This document shows positions 22,501-33,302 of a stretch of 64,000 nt of DNA, in pieces. Position numbers and translations under genes: made by a program. Position 1 is the first letter of the stretch. Each line of letters starts with the position of its first letter. The notes beneath the pieces were generated by a model, which worked only from the letters and a program-made list of their open reading frames with translations, had not been told where the DNA came from and made no database searches. Origin of the DNA: Halocafeteria seosinensis (Eukaryota > Sar > Bigyra > Bicosoecida); NCBI GenBank assembly GCA_001687465.1, contig LVLI01000241.1, forward strand, positions 55,012-119,011. Direction: 5' to 3'.

Positions 22501-24417
22501 CAGTTTTGCCTTGGTTCCTCACGTGCCTAACAAATTTGGACTCTTCTGTAAAACAGTCAGGCAGACAAGCTATCACTCGTGAACACTGCACAACTACCGC
22601 CACACTATCATCTAGAAGCTGATTGACAGCCAGTTCCGCCGATCGATACAACGAGCAGACAAGATTGTCTAGCGTCACAAAAGTATCCTCGGTATTTACG
22701 TTCTTTGACTGACTATTTTCAAACTCATTGAAGCGAACAAGAAGCTGCTCAACCTGACGATAGAGTTTCTCTGCTGCAACGATCCTTACGCTTTGAGCCC
22801 CGTGGGAAAAAGAAATGAAAGGAGGCATACAATCGGCAGAGTGGGGCTGACTATCATTTCCGTGTTTTGTGTGTCGCTCTTCCCCGACGAATATATCATC
22901 GATACAGGCGTTCAACTCCTGGGTACTTGTAAAGCATTCGAAACATATTTGGATAGCCCTATCAACGCTCTCTGGATACAGGTTGCTCACATGCCGTAAA
23001 AGTTGCGCTGTCAGTTTGCGACTTGATTCAGAAGAATCAGTGTATAATTCACATGCTTCCTTCACAAATTCAATCACCATGGGTTCCGTCAGTTCAACAC
23101 GACTAATGAGTCGGAGAACAGTTTCGCGGCAGGTTTCATCCTTCTCAGTCATCGTAGGCAACGCACTTACGAGCAGCGAAAGCAAAAAGCACGTGACACT
23201 ACCTGATTCTGCAACCGTCTCCAAGTCCTTAACAACATTGTGAGAAGCAAGTAGCCTCCTAATCATTGGTAAGTCATCTAATACTGGATAAGAGATCGCT
23301 GTATTCACAGATGCTGCCGAGACTGAGCCTCGCGATGCAGCGGACCCGTTGGGATCTGCTGCAGAAAACGCACCCAGATACGATTGGTTCTCAAATAATG
23401 CTACTAACGTCCTCATCCCATGTATCGGTCGTACGTCGAGTACATTATCCACAATGCATTTCACTAATGCGTCAAACCCATGCCTTCTTAGGACTGCTTT
23501 GGAAGATATTTGACAGACGATGACCATGGAAGACAACTGAAATTCTTCATTAGACCGATTGGCTAATCCTTTTACTACTGTGGGTAGCAGATCTGCGAGA
23601 ACAGATTGGGCATCGTCCGCCAACGACAGGGCGTGAGTGACTACAGCAGAAAATAGGGATATCGCAGGTGAAGTATCGAATTCGGGTTCTGCCGCTCGAA
23701 GCACCAAGTTTGCGAAGAATTGACGAAGTGCAGAGTCTTTCAAAAACTGTTGGACTAATATTTGTCTTTCCAAAGGAACACGTTCGCGTTTCACGCCTTG
23801 CAAAAATTCCCATTCGGTCCTTCTGTATTGTTAACACGATGAACAGAATTACAAATCGAGAGAACGACGTCGAGTAAATGGGGCTGTAGACTTACTGTAT
23901 CTGCGCAATTTGAATGAAGCGCGCAAATAAATGAGTATCATGGTATGGAAGAATACATTCCATAAGTCCTCGCACGTTGTAGACGTGAATTCTGCAGTCG
24001 GTAGAGTTCCATCGGCATCTCTTAAGGTTCCAAAACAAATTCGAGTATAAACAAAACTTACTTGAATAGTCTAATGAGATATTCAAAAACCTTCTGTGTA
24101 GCTTTCATTAGCACATACGGAGACAGTAGCTGTAAGAACTGGTCTAGCGCCTTGTCGATTTTCTTTTCATTATCACTCTTGCTCTCCTTCTCCCGATCGA
24201 ATCGCTTCAGATTCGCATTGAACAAGGTTTCCCCATAAGGTCTGAGCCTCTTATCCAATCGACATAACTCTTGGAAGCCACTGCGCCCCATGTCCATAAT
24301 GGTGTCAGTGCCGATTTCTTCAGCTTTTTTGTCATCAAACAGCAAAGAAGCACGTCCACGACGAGACTTCTGCTCCGATTGGAGCGTCTCCAATTGACGC
24401 TGTAGTTGTGTCGACAT
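16578..24417 (-). CDS. UTP10: U3 snoRNP-associated HEAT-repeat protein UTP10/HEATR1
   Basis: A giant nucleolar scaffold of the small-subunit processome, needed for rRNA transcription and 18S processing. Four exons (24062-24417, 23896-23991, 22154-23822, 16578-21968) give 2503 residues, somewhat longer than the human protein (about 2140). Landmarks: the N-terminus ASLLFDDKKAEEIGTDTI, then the YNVRGLMECILPYHDTHLF segment that follows the N-terminal domain in HEATR1. The central region is thousands of residues' worth of HEAT-like helices. The C-terminus RTAALRTAYEIFDNMSDEIL, LLPETLPILAEIMER and the last residues LNDYLTS match the family end. The second exon is short, and its phases agree on both sides. 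An acidic insert lies near nt 17340-17460. The start is the first ATG in frame; a GTG upstream is not credible. Confidence 0.93.
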
Positions 24418-24810
24418 CGTAATCGGAGCAATATGCACCTAAATTAGCCTATAAAACACAAGTAAATAGGGGAATATAATGTGATGGTGTGGGGGTGATC
24501 CTTGAATTACGATATTTACAGTACAACCAAGACGTAAAGTGCGCTACTTTCCACCTGGGAATGAGTAGTCAGATTTAATAAAATCTTACATAGCAAGTGG
24601 AAACTCAAATCATGCTCTAGTAAGCCCTGTTTAACAAGGAGGACCGCCGTCTCCGAGCGGAAAAGCACACCACCGACAGCAACTTCAAGCAAAACAAGAC
24701 TAGTCAGCTGAGTCAAGTCAAAGCACCTCTATCGTGATTACAACTAGAGACACAGAAAATCGCAAAAAAATGCGGCGGTGATGTCGGAATAAGTAGTAGT
24801 TCAAGAGTCA
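24418..24810. other. Intergenic, no gene seen
   Basis: About 390 bp between the UTP10 start and the dephospho-CoA kinase stop, both on the minus strand. It should hold the UTP10 promoter. No coding frame is supported. Confidence 0.4.
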
Positions 24811-25739
24811 TCAAACACAGCGCTCTTCGAGCATGGTATCGAATTCTTGCTTTATGATTGCCTTCGTCTGCTCTTTGGGTCCGGATGTGTCAATAGTGAC
24901 ATCTGCTTTCTTCATTTTCTCTTCTTGACTCATCTGAGAGTCGATGCGCTTCTCGGCATCCTCGCGCGAGAGTTGATTTCGTTCCATCACCCTGCCAATT
25001 TGACTACTTCTGCTGCACATGGTCAACCAGACTTCATCAAAAACGTTGTCCCATCCAGCTTCTATGAGAACTGCCGCTTCCACTAGACCGATAACTTTTG
25101 CCTGTCCCGGTGTTAATTCCCGTATCTTGCCTACAAGTTCTTCCACTATTTTCCGCTCCATTTGAGGCCAAACAATGCTGTTTAACTCCTCCAGTTGCTT
25201 TGGATCGCCAAAAACCTGCGTAACAAATATAACTTATGAAATTTACGGAGATAAACTTATAGTTCGTATCAAGCACAGCACGTACGATGCTTCCTAGCTT
25301 TTTTCTATCAATGTTGCCTGCGAGGGTGGAACGGCGATACTGACATACCATTCCAAGGGTCGCTTGCTAGCCTTACCACTCTCGTCCAGCACGTTAGCTG
25401 CTCCAAAGTGCTCACATACTCTATCATAACCTTCCGTTCCAGGCTCATACACACTATGCGCCAACTTATCCGCGTCCACGCATAAACACCCTAGAGACTC
25501 AATATGTTCACGCGCATGACTCTTTCCAGTTCCAATGGAGCCTGAGGGACCACAATGCACTCAATTTGAGAATATTGCTTCATTTTCGTCTAGGAAGCCG
25601 ATGTGCCGTCCTCGACCTTACCTGTGAGACCGATGACACGACGGAAACCTGCATTATGCAGCTGCTGCAATGCTCCAGAGTGTGCAGCCATTGAGCTAAA
25701 CCATTGCCTCGATTGCCGTATATTGCGCATCATTTCCAT
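24811..25739 (-). CDS. coaE: Dephospho-CoA kinase
   Basis: Catalyses the last step of coenzyme A synthesis, phosphorylating the ribose 3'-OH of dephospho-CoA with ATP. Four exons (25622-25739, 25377-25541, 25286-25317, 24811-25215) join in frame to 239 residues. The P-loop GLTGSIGTGKS spans the first splice junction. It is followed by GCLCVDADKLAH (the conserved DAD of the substrate site), GNIDRKKLGSIVFGDPKQLEELNSIV and the LVEAAVLIEAGW segment. The third exon is only 32 bp, and its phases fit on both sides. The lid region is ERNQLSREDAEKRIDSQMS. About 28 residues precede the P-loop and may be a weak targeting sequence. Length and motif order match the CoaE family well. Divergent from CEP76 across 270 bp. 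Confidence 0.93.
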
Positions 25740-26009
25740 CTAGCCGAAGGTCCATCCTACACATTGAATGGGCTCTGTATCATCACCTCACCTTTATTTA
25801 CATCGCATTACCTTATGTTGAGGAAGCATTGCTTCCGAAGCAATTCCACCTTGGTAATTCAAATGTGATGCGCACAATTCAAACAGCCGCCTTCATATGC
25901 TCCTCCCACAGTGAATAGAATTGATACAGCCTAGGCAGAATTGCAACAGAGAGAATAATTTTATAATCCACGTTTTATGCTGTCGCAGGAGAGTAATAAT
26001 AAATGAACG

Positions 26010-28771
26010 ATGGCTGCAGCAGGAGGAGATGAGCCACAAACGACAACGGCAGATGCCGATACAGACGAGCACTACTACGAGGACTATGAGAACGGCACAG
26101 TCAAAGGAGAAGACAATATTGTCCAGACAAAAGATGTGGAAGACCTCCGAGGTAAACTGGACTCGTTCTTGCGCTCGAAAGACCTGTATTCCCGAGTGAG
26201 AGAGATCCTCAAAGAGCGCAACATTGTACGTAGGGAGGTGTATAGACGTCTCCAGAGCCATTGTGGATCTCAGCACTCAATGTTAGCTGCAGAAGGGAGA
26301 ATCTACGTCTCTGGCTCATATTCGCAATGCTCTTCGTGAAACTGGCGTGATCTCGCATGTCGTCAACGAGCTGCAGTCTACCAGCCGACAGCATAGAGAG
26401 GAAGAGATTCCAACGACGGTTCAGCCAGCAAAGACTTCAAGGCAGTACCCTATCAAATCCGAGGGAAAGAGGTATGTGCTTAGTGTGGATACAGAATTAC
26501 ATGCTCACGGTGACGTGATCCTTTTGTCTCAGTGTTCCTTTCGACGAGTCCGGTGCCAATGGTAACGCGCCAGATAGCGAGGAAGTTGAGTGTCCCGCCG
26601 AAGGAGAGGACGACAACCTATTTGAAGACACTGTGGCAGAAAGCCAATGTACCGATTCTCTCAGTGCGGGTAGACTAAAACATATGCAACCCCAGTTGAA
26701 ATTGCACTTTGTCCGTGGGGCGGCGTTCACCGAGAACTTTGATGAAACGGCCCTTTCCGGAACTCGATCATACTACGTGGTCCATGTCTTATTCAAAGAT
26801 CAAAGATTTCGTTCTCCCATGGTTCCTGTAGAAAGTGAACCCAATTTCAACTGCGTCTTCACTCTCAGACTCCCGTCATTCGATTCCAATACGAAGGTAT
26901 CTGGCAATGCTTTATTGGATTCGCTCCTGGACACTTCGGATCTGATTCACTGCTCGCTAGTACAAATATCAACATTTCCCTCGCAAGACGGCTTCCCATA
27001 TCCTGATTTTGAAAGCAAATTGGTATCTTCGTGGAGTATCGAGTGGAGAGACGTGCTAGTCACGGGTAAACGCGCTCTTCGTGTTGAGCTTCCACAGATC
27101 GGCAATGCTTCAGCTCTTACAGAATTTCCTGTTGGACTATTAGATGTCCGATTAAACTTTATAATGAAAAATGAAGTTTCTGGCTCTACAGCTCCCCTTT
27201 CTTCGCTTAGGAACGGGGAAAGCTCTTACCAGATCACGCCTGAACGAATTGATAAGAAGCTGCGTGGAGAAAAAAAGCAACGCAATAAGGTTGGGCAGCA
27301 GTTGGCATCTTATACGCGACGGTGGTATGGTGAGCTGAAACATTTTGTCCCAAGCAGTCGTCGCTACTTGTACAGGATAACGCGCAGGACTATGCTGGGA
27401 GAGAATCGCCCAGTGACCTGCTTCGTAAAGCCGCTGCGTCCCGGACATTTGATAAAATCATCGAAGCACGCCGCACGGTTCGTTTCGTTGTTCCCTTCTG
27501 AAGTATGTCCAAGATACTACCCCGACTAGAAATAAGGTAGTTCCCTATGTTTTCCCGTTTCGATAATGCAGATACATAGCAATGACGACGATTACGAATT
27601 CTGTCGAAGCCACTTTGAAGCCATGGCGATAAAGAGGTTGAATCCCTTTGAACGAGCTTGCCTTCTTTGTTCACTTCTTCTTGGTTATAGTTTCTGGGCG
27701 TTCGTTGCTATTGGAACGCGGAAGTCATCTGAAGATTCCAACACAGAAGATCACTCATGGGTAGTGACACTATCGAGGGATGACAATGGGTCCGTGGATT
27801 CCTACTACTTATGGGAGCCTACAACTGGGGAGAATTGCCAACAAGGGCAGTACACGTCGACTGATGGATTTGCATTTGAGAACGTCTACCTCTTGTTTAA
27901 TGACAAAGAATTGTATGCCAACATAAACGAAGATCCTAAAGTTACCCGATGCAACTGGGATGTCGAGAACAATCGGTATTGGAAAAGTGTAAGCCTCGTT
28001 TGTGACTCGATCCTGGACGGTGTTGTTAATCCCCGACAACCTGCATCGCAGATGGATCCCCGTTATTTGATGGATTTTGATCCTCTACCGTGCGCCCCCC
28101 TAGTACCGCCCTCAATCAAGGAATATATCCTTTCTGAGAGGGTGGAACAAGAGATTAAACATCGCATTAGGATGCGCCGAAACAAGATATCTGTAAGCAT
28201 AATGTTTCGAAACACACATAAGACCAAACTCGAATGCTAGCACCGTACGTTTGCCCGGTTGCAGCTACCAACTGTTTTCAACGCGGAGTTGGCGTATATT
28301 CTGTCCATGTCTTTATCGACCTATGAGAATGAGCGTCTCACCCGACAGCTGGTCGGGGCAGAAGATTTCCAAGAGGCTATACACAAGTAAGTTGAAGGGC
28401 GAACCCGTAGCTACCTTACCGCCATATCCGAGTCGATATTATCGACCTTTATGATCGCAGCTTTACTCCGCGGGGTTATACGTTCAAAGCATTCCCCATA
28501 ATGTTCAATCACAGTTCTCCCGGGAGGATATTTGCTACTCTGAAGCAGTCCAACATGGCTAAATCAATTATAGAGGTGAGTGAGAAGCTCCGGTAGTTCT
28601 AGAAAGTTGCTTGTCATACCATGCTAGCCCCATATCGTCTCGCAGTGCTCCGAAGCTGAAGCCGTTTTGGGTGTGCGATGCCAAGCGTACATATACCCTG
28701 AGGATGTCCTGGCACTATGGTTGATTGTAGCCACGGTGCAAAAGGAGGCAACTCACGACAGTGAAAAGTAG
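26010..28771 (+). CDS. CEP76: Centrosomal protein of 76 kDa
   Basis: CEP76 is a centriolar protein that limits centriole re-duplication in animals and belongs to the ciliary compartment gene set. Seven exons (26010-26225, 26293-26471, 26533-27502, 27572-28192, 28241-28386, 28461-28575, 28646-28771) give 790 residues, longer than the human 659. Order: an acidic N-terminus, a helical segment (LYSRVREILKER), then the CEP76 C2 domain (LKLHFVRGAAFTENF). The linker PLRPGHLIKSSKHAARFVSLF closely matches the family. The transglutaminase-like domain follows (ACLLCSLLLGYSFWAFVAIGT, HSWVVTL, YYLWEPTTGE). The C-terminus has GAEDFQEAIHK, NFTPRGYTFKAFPIMF and a final CQAYIYPEDVLALWLIV. All phases agree. 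An insert in the acidic region near nt 26540-26640 accounts for some extra length. Converges on TRAPPC4. Confidence 0.95.
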
Positions 28772-28788
28772 CACAGTGTACTCCAGTT

Positions 28789-28820
28789 ATTCACTCACAC
28801 ACAATCCTGAGTGAGTGAAT
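28789..28820. repeat. 10-bp inverted repeat with 12-bp loop
   Basis: A perfect 10-bp inverted repeat (ATTCACTCAC at 28789-28798 and its complement at 28811-28820) sits in the 105-bp gap between the converging CEP76 and TRAPPC4 stops. In RNA it would form a hairpin in either 3' UTR. A role in 3' end formation or transcript separation is only a guess. Confidence 0.5.
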
Positions 28821-28876
28821 GGACAGTAGTAACTGCTTGCGGCAAGCTGGTAACCCTTTTGTTGCTCTTCCGTGGA

Positions 28877-29608
28877 TTACAGCTGTGCGATGCCTTGCGT
28901 CTTGGCGTAGTTTGTGACATGCTGGTCAAACAGTTCACAATGAATTACATTGTTAATGTCTTGGAACGGGTTCTTGAGTACGAAATCTGAGTAATACTCA
29001 TATACCTGCGTACAACACACATGTACAAATACCAATCTCCCTAATTCTCTTTCAAGCCAATACACACTTTATTTAAGAATTCATTGACAAGTTTCGTGTT
29101 GCTTCCCTCTTTAGCCGTGGCAAACATTTTAACTCCTGTTGTTGTAGCGCAGGCGAAATCTCCCGAAAATCAAATGAACACCGCCACACTGAATATTGTA
29201 TCGCTAGTCCACATACCTGTGGGTGTTTCCAGGCATCGTAGTGAGAACGTGTGCGCTTCCAATTCACTAATTCCTTTCGATCCCTTCCTCGGCGACAACT
29301 GTGGGTGATAATCATTTGTGATCATCGTTTAATATTTCGCCGTAATTCCTTGTGTAGCCTGCTTCATCAAGAAGCGGAACGTACTTGACCCGCAATGGCA
29401 TGTAAACTGTGAAATGTCGAGGCCACAATCAGCAGTTCATTGCTCGATCGTGGCTGTGCGTCGGGGGAGAAATGCTGCAGGAAACGGCATGAGGGACGGA
29501 ATACAAGACCATGGTGCTTGTACAGGGCAATCAATGAATACGTACCCGGCAGTATATCATGCCTCCATTTTTGGAGACTATAAACAGTGTATACAGTAAT
29601 GTCGACAT
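28877..29608 (-). CDS. TRAPPC4: TRAPP complex subunit 4 (Trs23)
   Basis: A core subunit of the TRAPP tethering complex, which activates Rab1/Ypt1 in ER-Golgi traffic. Five small exons (29546-29608, 29385-29474, 29217-29298, 29068-29135, 28877-29005) join in frame to 143 residues, the usual Trs23 size when the animal PDZ-like insert is absent. Landmarks: the longin-like start LYTLFIVSKNGGMIYCRH, then SSNELLIVASTFHSLHAIAGQLSP, GISELEAHTFSLRCLETPTG, and near the end YEYYSDFVLKNPF followed by CELFDQHV. These match Trs23 proteins along the whole length. No exon is longer than 130 bp, so the gene is easily missed by frame scanning. It is divergent from the first VIT gene with only 99 bp between start codons. 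Confidence 0.92.
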
Positions 29609-29707
29609 ATTCTACAGTATTGCCACAGTACAGTGCAATAAATACACACAAATGTACATATTTGTGTGGAACCATTCTTTTATCAAACACCGATCAGTGA
29701 TCAAACA
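29609..29707. promoter_or_regulatory. 99-bp bidirectional promoter with a palindromic element
   Basis: The ATGs of TRAPPC4 (minus) and the first iron transporter gene (plus) lie 99 bp apart, so this stretch must hold both promoters and 5' UTRs. It contains an inverted repeat with 9-bp arms (CACACAAAT at 29645-29653, its complement at 29660-29668) around a 6-bp centre. A symmetrical site of this size could bind a dimeric regulator. That reading, and any link to iron, is inference. Confidence 0.5.
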
Positions 29708-31108
29708 ATGAGTGGAGACGACCGACGCACGGAAGAGGTGGAGCTCACCTTCCAGGAGAAGGAGAGCAAGCAAGCCGAGCAACAGCAACAGAACGAACAT
29801 GGAGAGAAAGACACGACCAAGGAATACAACAAGAAAATGGACAAAGCGAAAAGTGCATGTAAGTCATGACATGACAAGAGGTAGAAGGGCTTTGGCATCA
29901 GCTGAGTCCCATGCCTGCTGAGCCTGTGGTATACCACAACAAGGCCTAGTAAAGGATAGCGGCGCCACCCTTGGGCCCTCATATCCACAATAGTAATAGT
30001 ATTTACTGTATGCGCATGGTGGCTGGCACATGTGCGTGTATGTCTAAGCACAAGGGACTGTTCTTTGTGTGACTGCAGTCGAACAAGGAGATATTGAAGC
30101 GTCCATTGCGGCTCATGATGAGAAAGCAAGACTAGCACCTGAAGATCATGGAGGGTACGTGAAACAGCTGAATATCGTGATTACCTCGCTAGTACAGATA
30201 TTACGCTGATGGTGGTGTTGAGTATACGATGCAGAGTTGGATCTGACGTCATCAAGAGTATCGTGTTTGGAGGACTGGATGGTATTATTACAACGTTCGC
30301 GACTGTAGCTGCTGTTGCGGGGTCCGGTCTTGATGTAGAAGTTTTAATACTTTTGGGATTGGCTAATTTAATAGGTGATGCAATATCTATGGGAGTGGGT
30401 GATTTCTTAAGTAGCAAAGCAGAAACAGAACACGTGTGGATCGAACGAGATCGCGAGAAATGGGAGTACGAGAATTACCCAGAAGGAGAAAAGCAAGAGA
30501 TGATTGATATTTATATTAATAAGGGAATTGATCCTTCGGATGCCAAACTTATCATAGACACTTACACTAAGAAGCCAGAGTACGCTGATCTCTTTATCGA
30601 CCACATGATGGTAGAGGAGTTGGGTCTTATGGTGCCCGAAGCTGGTGCTATCAGAGACCATGCAAAAGAGGGTAAGCACGTTTCCGTCTCATGGGCGACT
30701 TATACTCTATTTTACTGAACCCTGTAGCTGTGTTTTGGAAGCAGGCCTGGTTACGTTCTGTAGCTTTCTCATTTTCGGAAGCGTACCACTTTGGTTCTAT
30801 GTCCTCCTCTTTCTTACCGGGGCGCACGACGACGAAACTGACCTGTTTGCCCTTGCATGTGTGGTGACATTCATTACTTTGTTTGGCCTTGGTGTCGTTA
30901 AGGTGAGTTCTGTGTTAAGTCAAGTTCGGTTTCGTATATATCGATTCTAAGTTTGTTCGCTTGCCAGGGCAAAATAACTCGGGGTCATCGTATGAAGTCG
31001 GGATTTTTACTGTCACTAAATGGTGCTCTCGCGGCTGGATCCGCCTTCTTCGTTGGGCTTGGCTTGGAGAAAGCATTCGAGGTAGACAACCTTTCTGGCG
31101 GATGTTAA
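29708..31108 (+). CDS. Vacuolar iron transporter family protein (VIT/CCC1), copy 1
   Basis: VIT1/CCC1 proteins exchange protons for Fe2+ or Mn2+ and load the metal into vacuoles. Five exons (29708-29858, 30079-30154, 30235-30671, 30745-30902, 30968-31108) give 320 residues. A hydrophilic Gln/Lys/Glu-rich N-terminus leads to the first membrane helix, GSDVIKSIVFGGLDGIITTF. The second helix contains the family signature GDAISMGVGDFLSSKAE. The cytosolic metal-binding domain follows (WEYENYPEGEKQEM, then DHMMVEELGLMVPE with the Met/Glu cluster). Three more helices complete the usual five. The next gene is a tandem copy with identical lengths for exons 2, 3 and 4. It likely stores or detoxifies iron; the membrane where it acts is inferred. 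Confidence 0.9.
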
Positions 31109-31552
31109 ACGTGATACGTTTGCGTAGTCTGGGCCATAAATGTTGAGTACAGCTGCTTGTTGCTCATCCAGCTAAGCTAAACTCTTCGGCAAGTATAAGG
31201 GCTACCACTGTACAAGTAGTAAGGCTGTTCAGCTGCTAATCAGTTGAAGGTCTATATAGTTCAGCCAGGATCATAATTTTGTCCAAGACCCACAAAATTG
31301 ATGGCACTTATTCGTTCAACTGTCCTAAGTGATATAAAATGGTCACAAGTTACGTCCTTGACCACATTTCTGCTTCTTGTTCCTCTGAGGTTCGTCATTT
31401 CCGCCTTCACGCCTGAGTCCACAGGCCGACGGACCCGGCTGGCAGTACAACGAGTAAACCGGTTTCGATTGTATTCGTACTGTCGAATATCGCATGAATA
31501 ACGCTGAGTATATACTCAACGGAAGGGATAGAAAAAAAAATCAGCAGTAAAA
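31109..31552 (+). other. Gap between tandem VIT genes
   Basis: About 445 bp separating the two transporter copies. It should contain the promoter of the second copy. An A-rich run precedes its ATG. No coding frame is supported. Confidence 0.4.
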
Positions 31553-32966
31553 ATGGCGGATGGTAATGACAATACCAGCGAGAGGGGAGGCCTTGGGAAT
31601 GGGGAAGAGCACAAAGAACACCCCCAACAGAGCAGCACCCATGATGTACACCACGATGACCGTTCATCCAAGAATGATAGTCAAAAAAAGAAGGAGTACA
31701 CGAAGAAGACTAAAGAAGCTCAAGAAGCATGTAAGTGAGCCAGCGGCATTCGCTGCAGGCGTGGTGGGGCTTTTGGTTTTACAAGGGAAGCATATCTGAA
31801 GCCTTCGACTGATATGATACCCCAATAATGAGCTTTGACGAAAGATTAAAATATGTATATCAAGAGGCTCTTCCAGTTTCGAATTAATGTTGTCTGCCTG
31901 TATGGACACTACTGACATTGTTGAATTCTGGGTATGGCTGACAGATAAGAAGGGAGATATAGAAGCAACCATTGCAGCTCACGATCAGAATCCGATGCTT
32001 GCTGAAGAGAGCCATGGAGGGTAAGTGTCTCTCATTAGCTTAAAAACATACCGAATTCTGCAACCCACGTCGTATTTTATGTGATTCCCACCGCTCAGAG
32101 CTGGGTCTGACGTCATCAAGAGCATCGTATTCGGAGGTATCGATGGCAGCATTACAGTATTCGCTGTGGTCGCCGCGGTGAGAGGTTCAGGATTAGGTGT
32201 TGAAGTGTTAATGCTCATGTCAATAGCGGCGTTAATTGGAGATGCGATATCAATGGGGTTTGGCGACTTCTTGAGCAGTACCGCTGAAACCGATCACGTT
32301 TGGGTAGAGCGTGCCCGAGAGAAATGGGAATATGAAAACTATCCCGAAGGAGAAAAGCAAGAGATGGTCGACATTTACATAAAGAAAGGATTCGATCCAG
32401 AAGATGCGAAACTTATCATTGACACGTATACAAAAAAACCGGAGTACGCTGATGCTTTCATTGACCACATGATGGTCGAAGAATTGGGCTTTATGGTTCC
32501 GGAGAAAGGCGCCCTTGCAACCCATGCAAAAGAAGGTACGCAGGCCACGTATTAGGGGACTTCCTATTGAAGAATTACTTGACCAAACGTATGTAAAACG
32601 TTGCACGCAGGTCTTATTACTTTCTGCAGCTTCGTGTTCTTTGGCAGTGTACCCCTGTGGTTTTATGCACTACTTTACTTTACTGACGCCCATACCAACG
32701 AGAATGATCTATTCGGTATCGCCTGCGCCGCCACTTTTGTCACGTTATATGGACTCGGTGTCGTTCAGGTATGTTGGAGGTGTTGGAGAGGCCAGTGAGA
32801 CCAAAGTGCTGTTACCCTTGTCCTTTCAATTTTACAGGGAAAACTTACTGGAGGAAATAAAATTAAATCAGGGTTAGAGATGGCCATTACAGGGGCGTTG
32901 GCTGCTGCATCCGCCTTTGTAATAGGATTAGGCCTTGAAAATGCCTTCGGCTTGAATGACTGCTAA
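31553..32966 (+). CDS. Vacuolar iron transporter family protein (VIT/CCC1), copy 2
   Basis: A tandem paralogue of the preceding gene. Five exons (31553-31730, 31945-32020, 32099-32535, 32611-32768, 32838-32966) give 325 residues. Exons 2, 3 and 4 are 76, 437 and 158 nt in both copies, with the same phases, so the pair arose by duplication after the introns were in place. The core is very similar: GDAISMGFGDFLSSTAE, WEYENYPEGEKQEM, DHMMVEELGFMVPEK. The N-terminal tails (Asn/His/Lys-rich here) and the extreme C-termini differ. Introns have fully diverged. The divergent tails suggest different sorting or regulation. Metal specificity is not decided by sequence. Confidence 0.9.
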
Positions 32967-33302
32967 GGTGATGCTTTTGTGTGTGCGTTAGAAATACACC
33001 AGCGGAAGACAAATGCGAAGTCTATAATTAGGCGCAATAGAATACGACCTCAGTTGCGTTTCGCCACGTGCCAGAGCATAGTTATGATAACTACGAGTTG
33101 CGAGTCACACTTCCCTGGTTGAAGTGTGAGAGAATGATGGAATACCTGTTGTTCCACAGCACTACTCTCCTAGATCGATTAGAATGAGAGTAATAATACT
33201 AACGTTTCATGTTTTGAATTGATGAAAGGTTTTGTTGGAAGCTATTCGTCAAGCTTTGAATATCATACAATTGTAGCATTCATCACAGGAAAATAGGTGG
33301 GT
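32967..33302 (+). other. Intergenic, no gene seen
   Basis: About 335 bp between the second VIT gene and the BTB gene, both on the plus strand. No coding frame or RNA gene is supported. It presumably holds the BTB promoter. Confidence 0.35.

Noticed and set aside
25318-25350. 31-bp intron in dephospho-CoA kinase starting at GTATGT
   Set aside because: It puts the next exon out of frame. A GTAAGG donor at 25376 gives a 59-bp intron and restores the GNIDRKKLGS segment.
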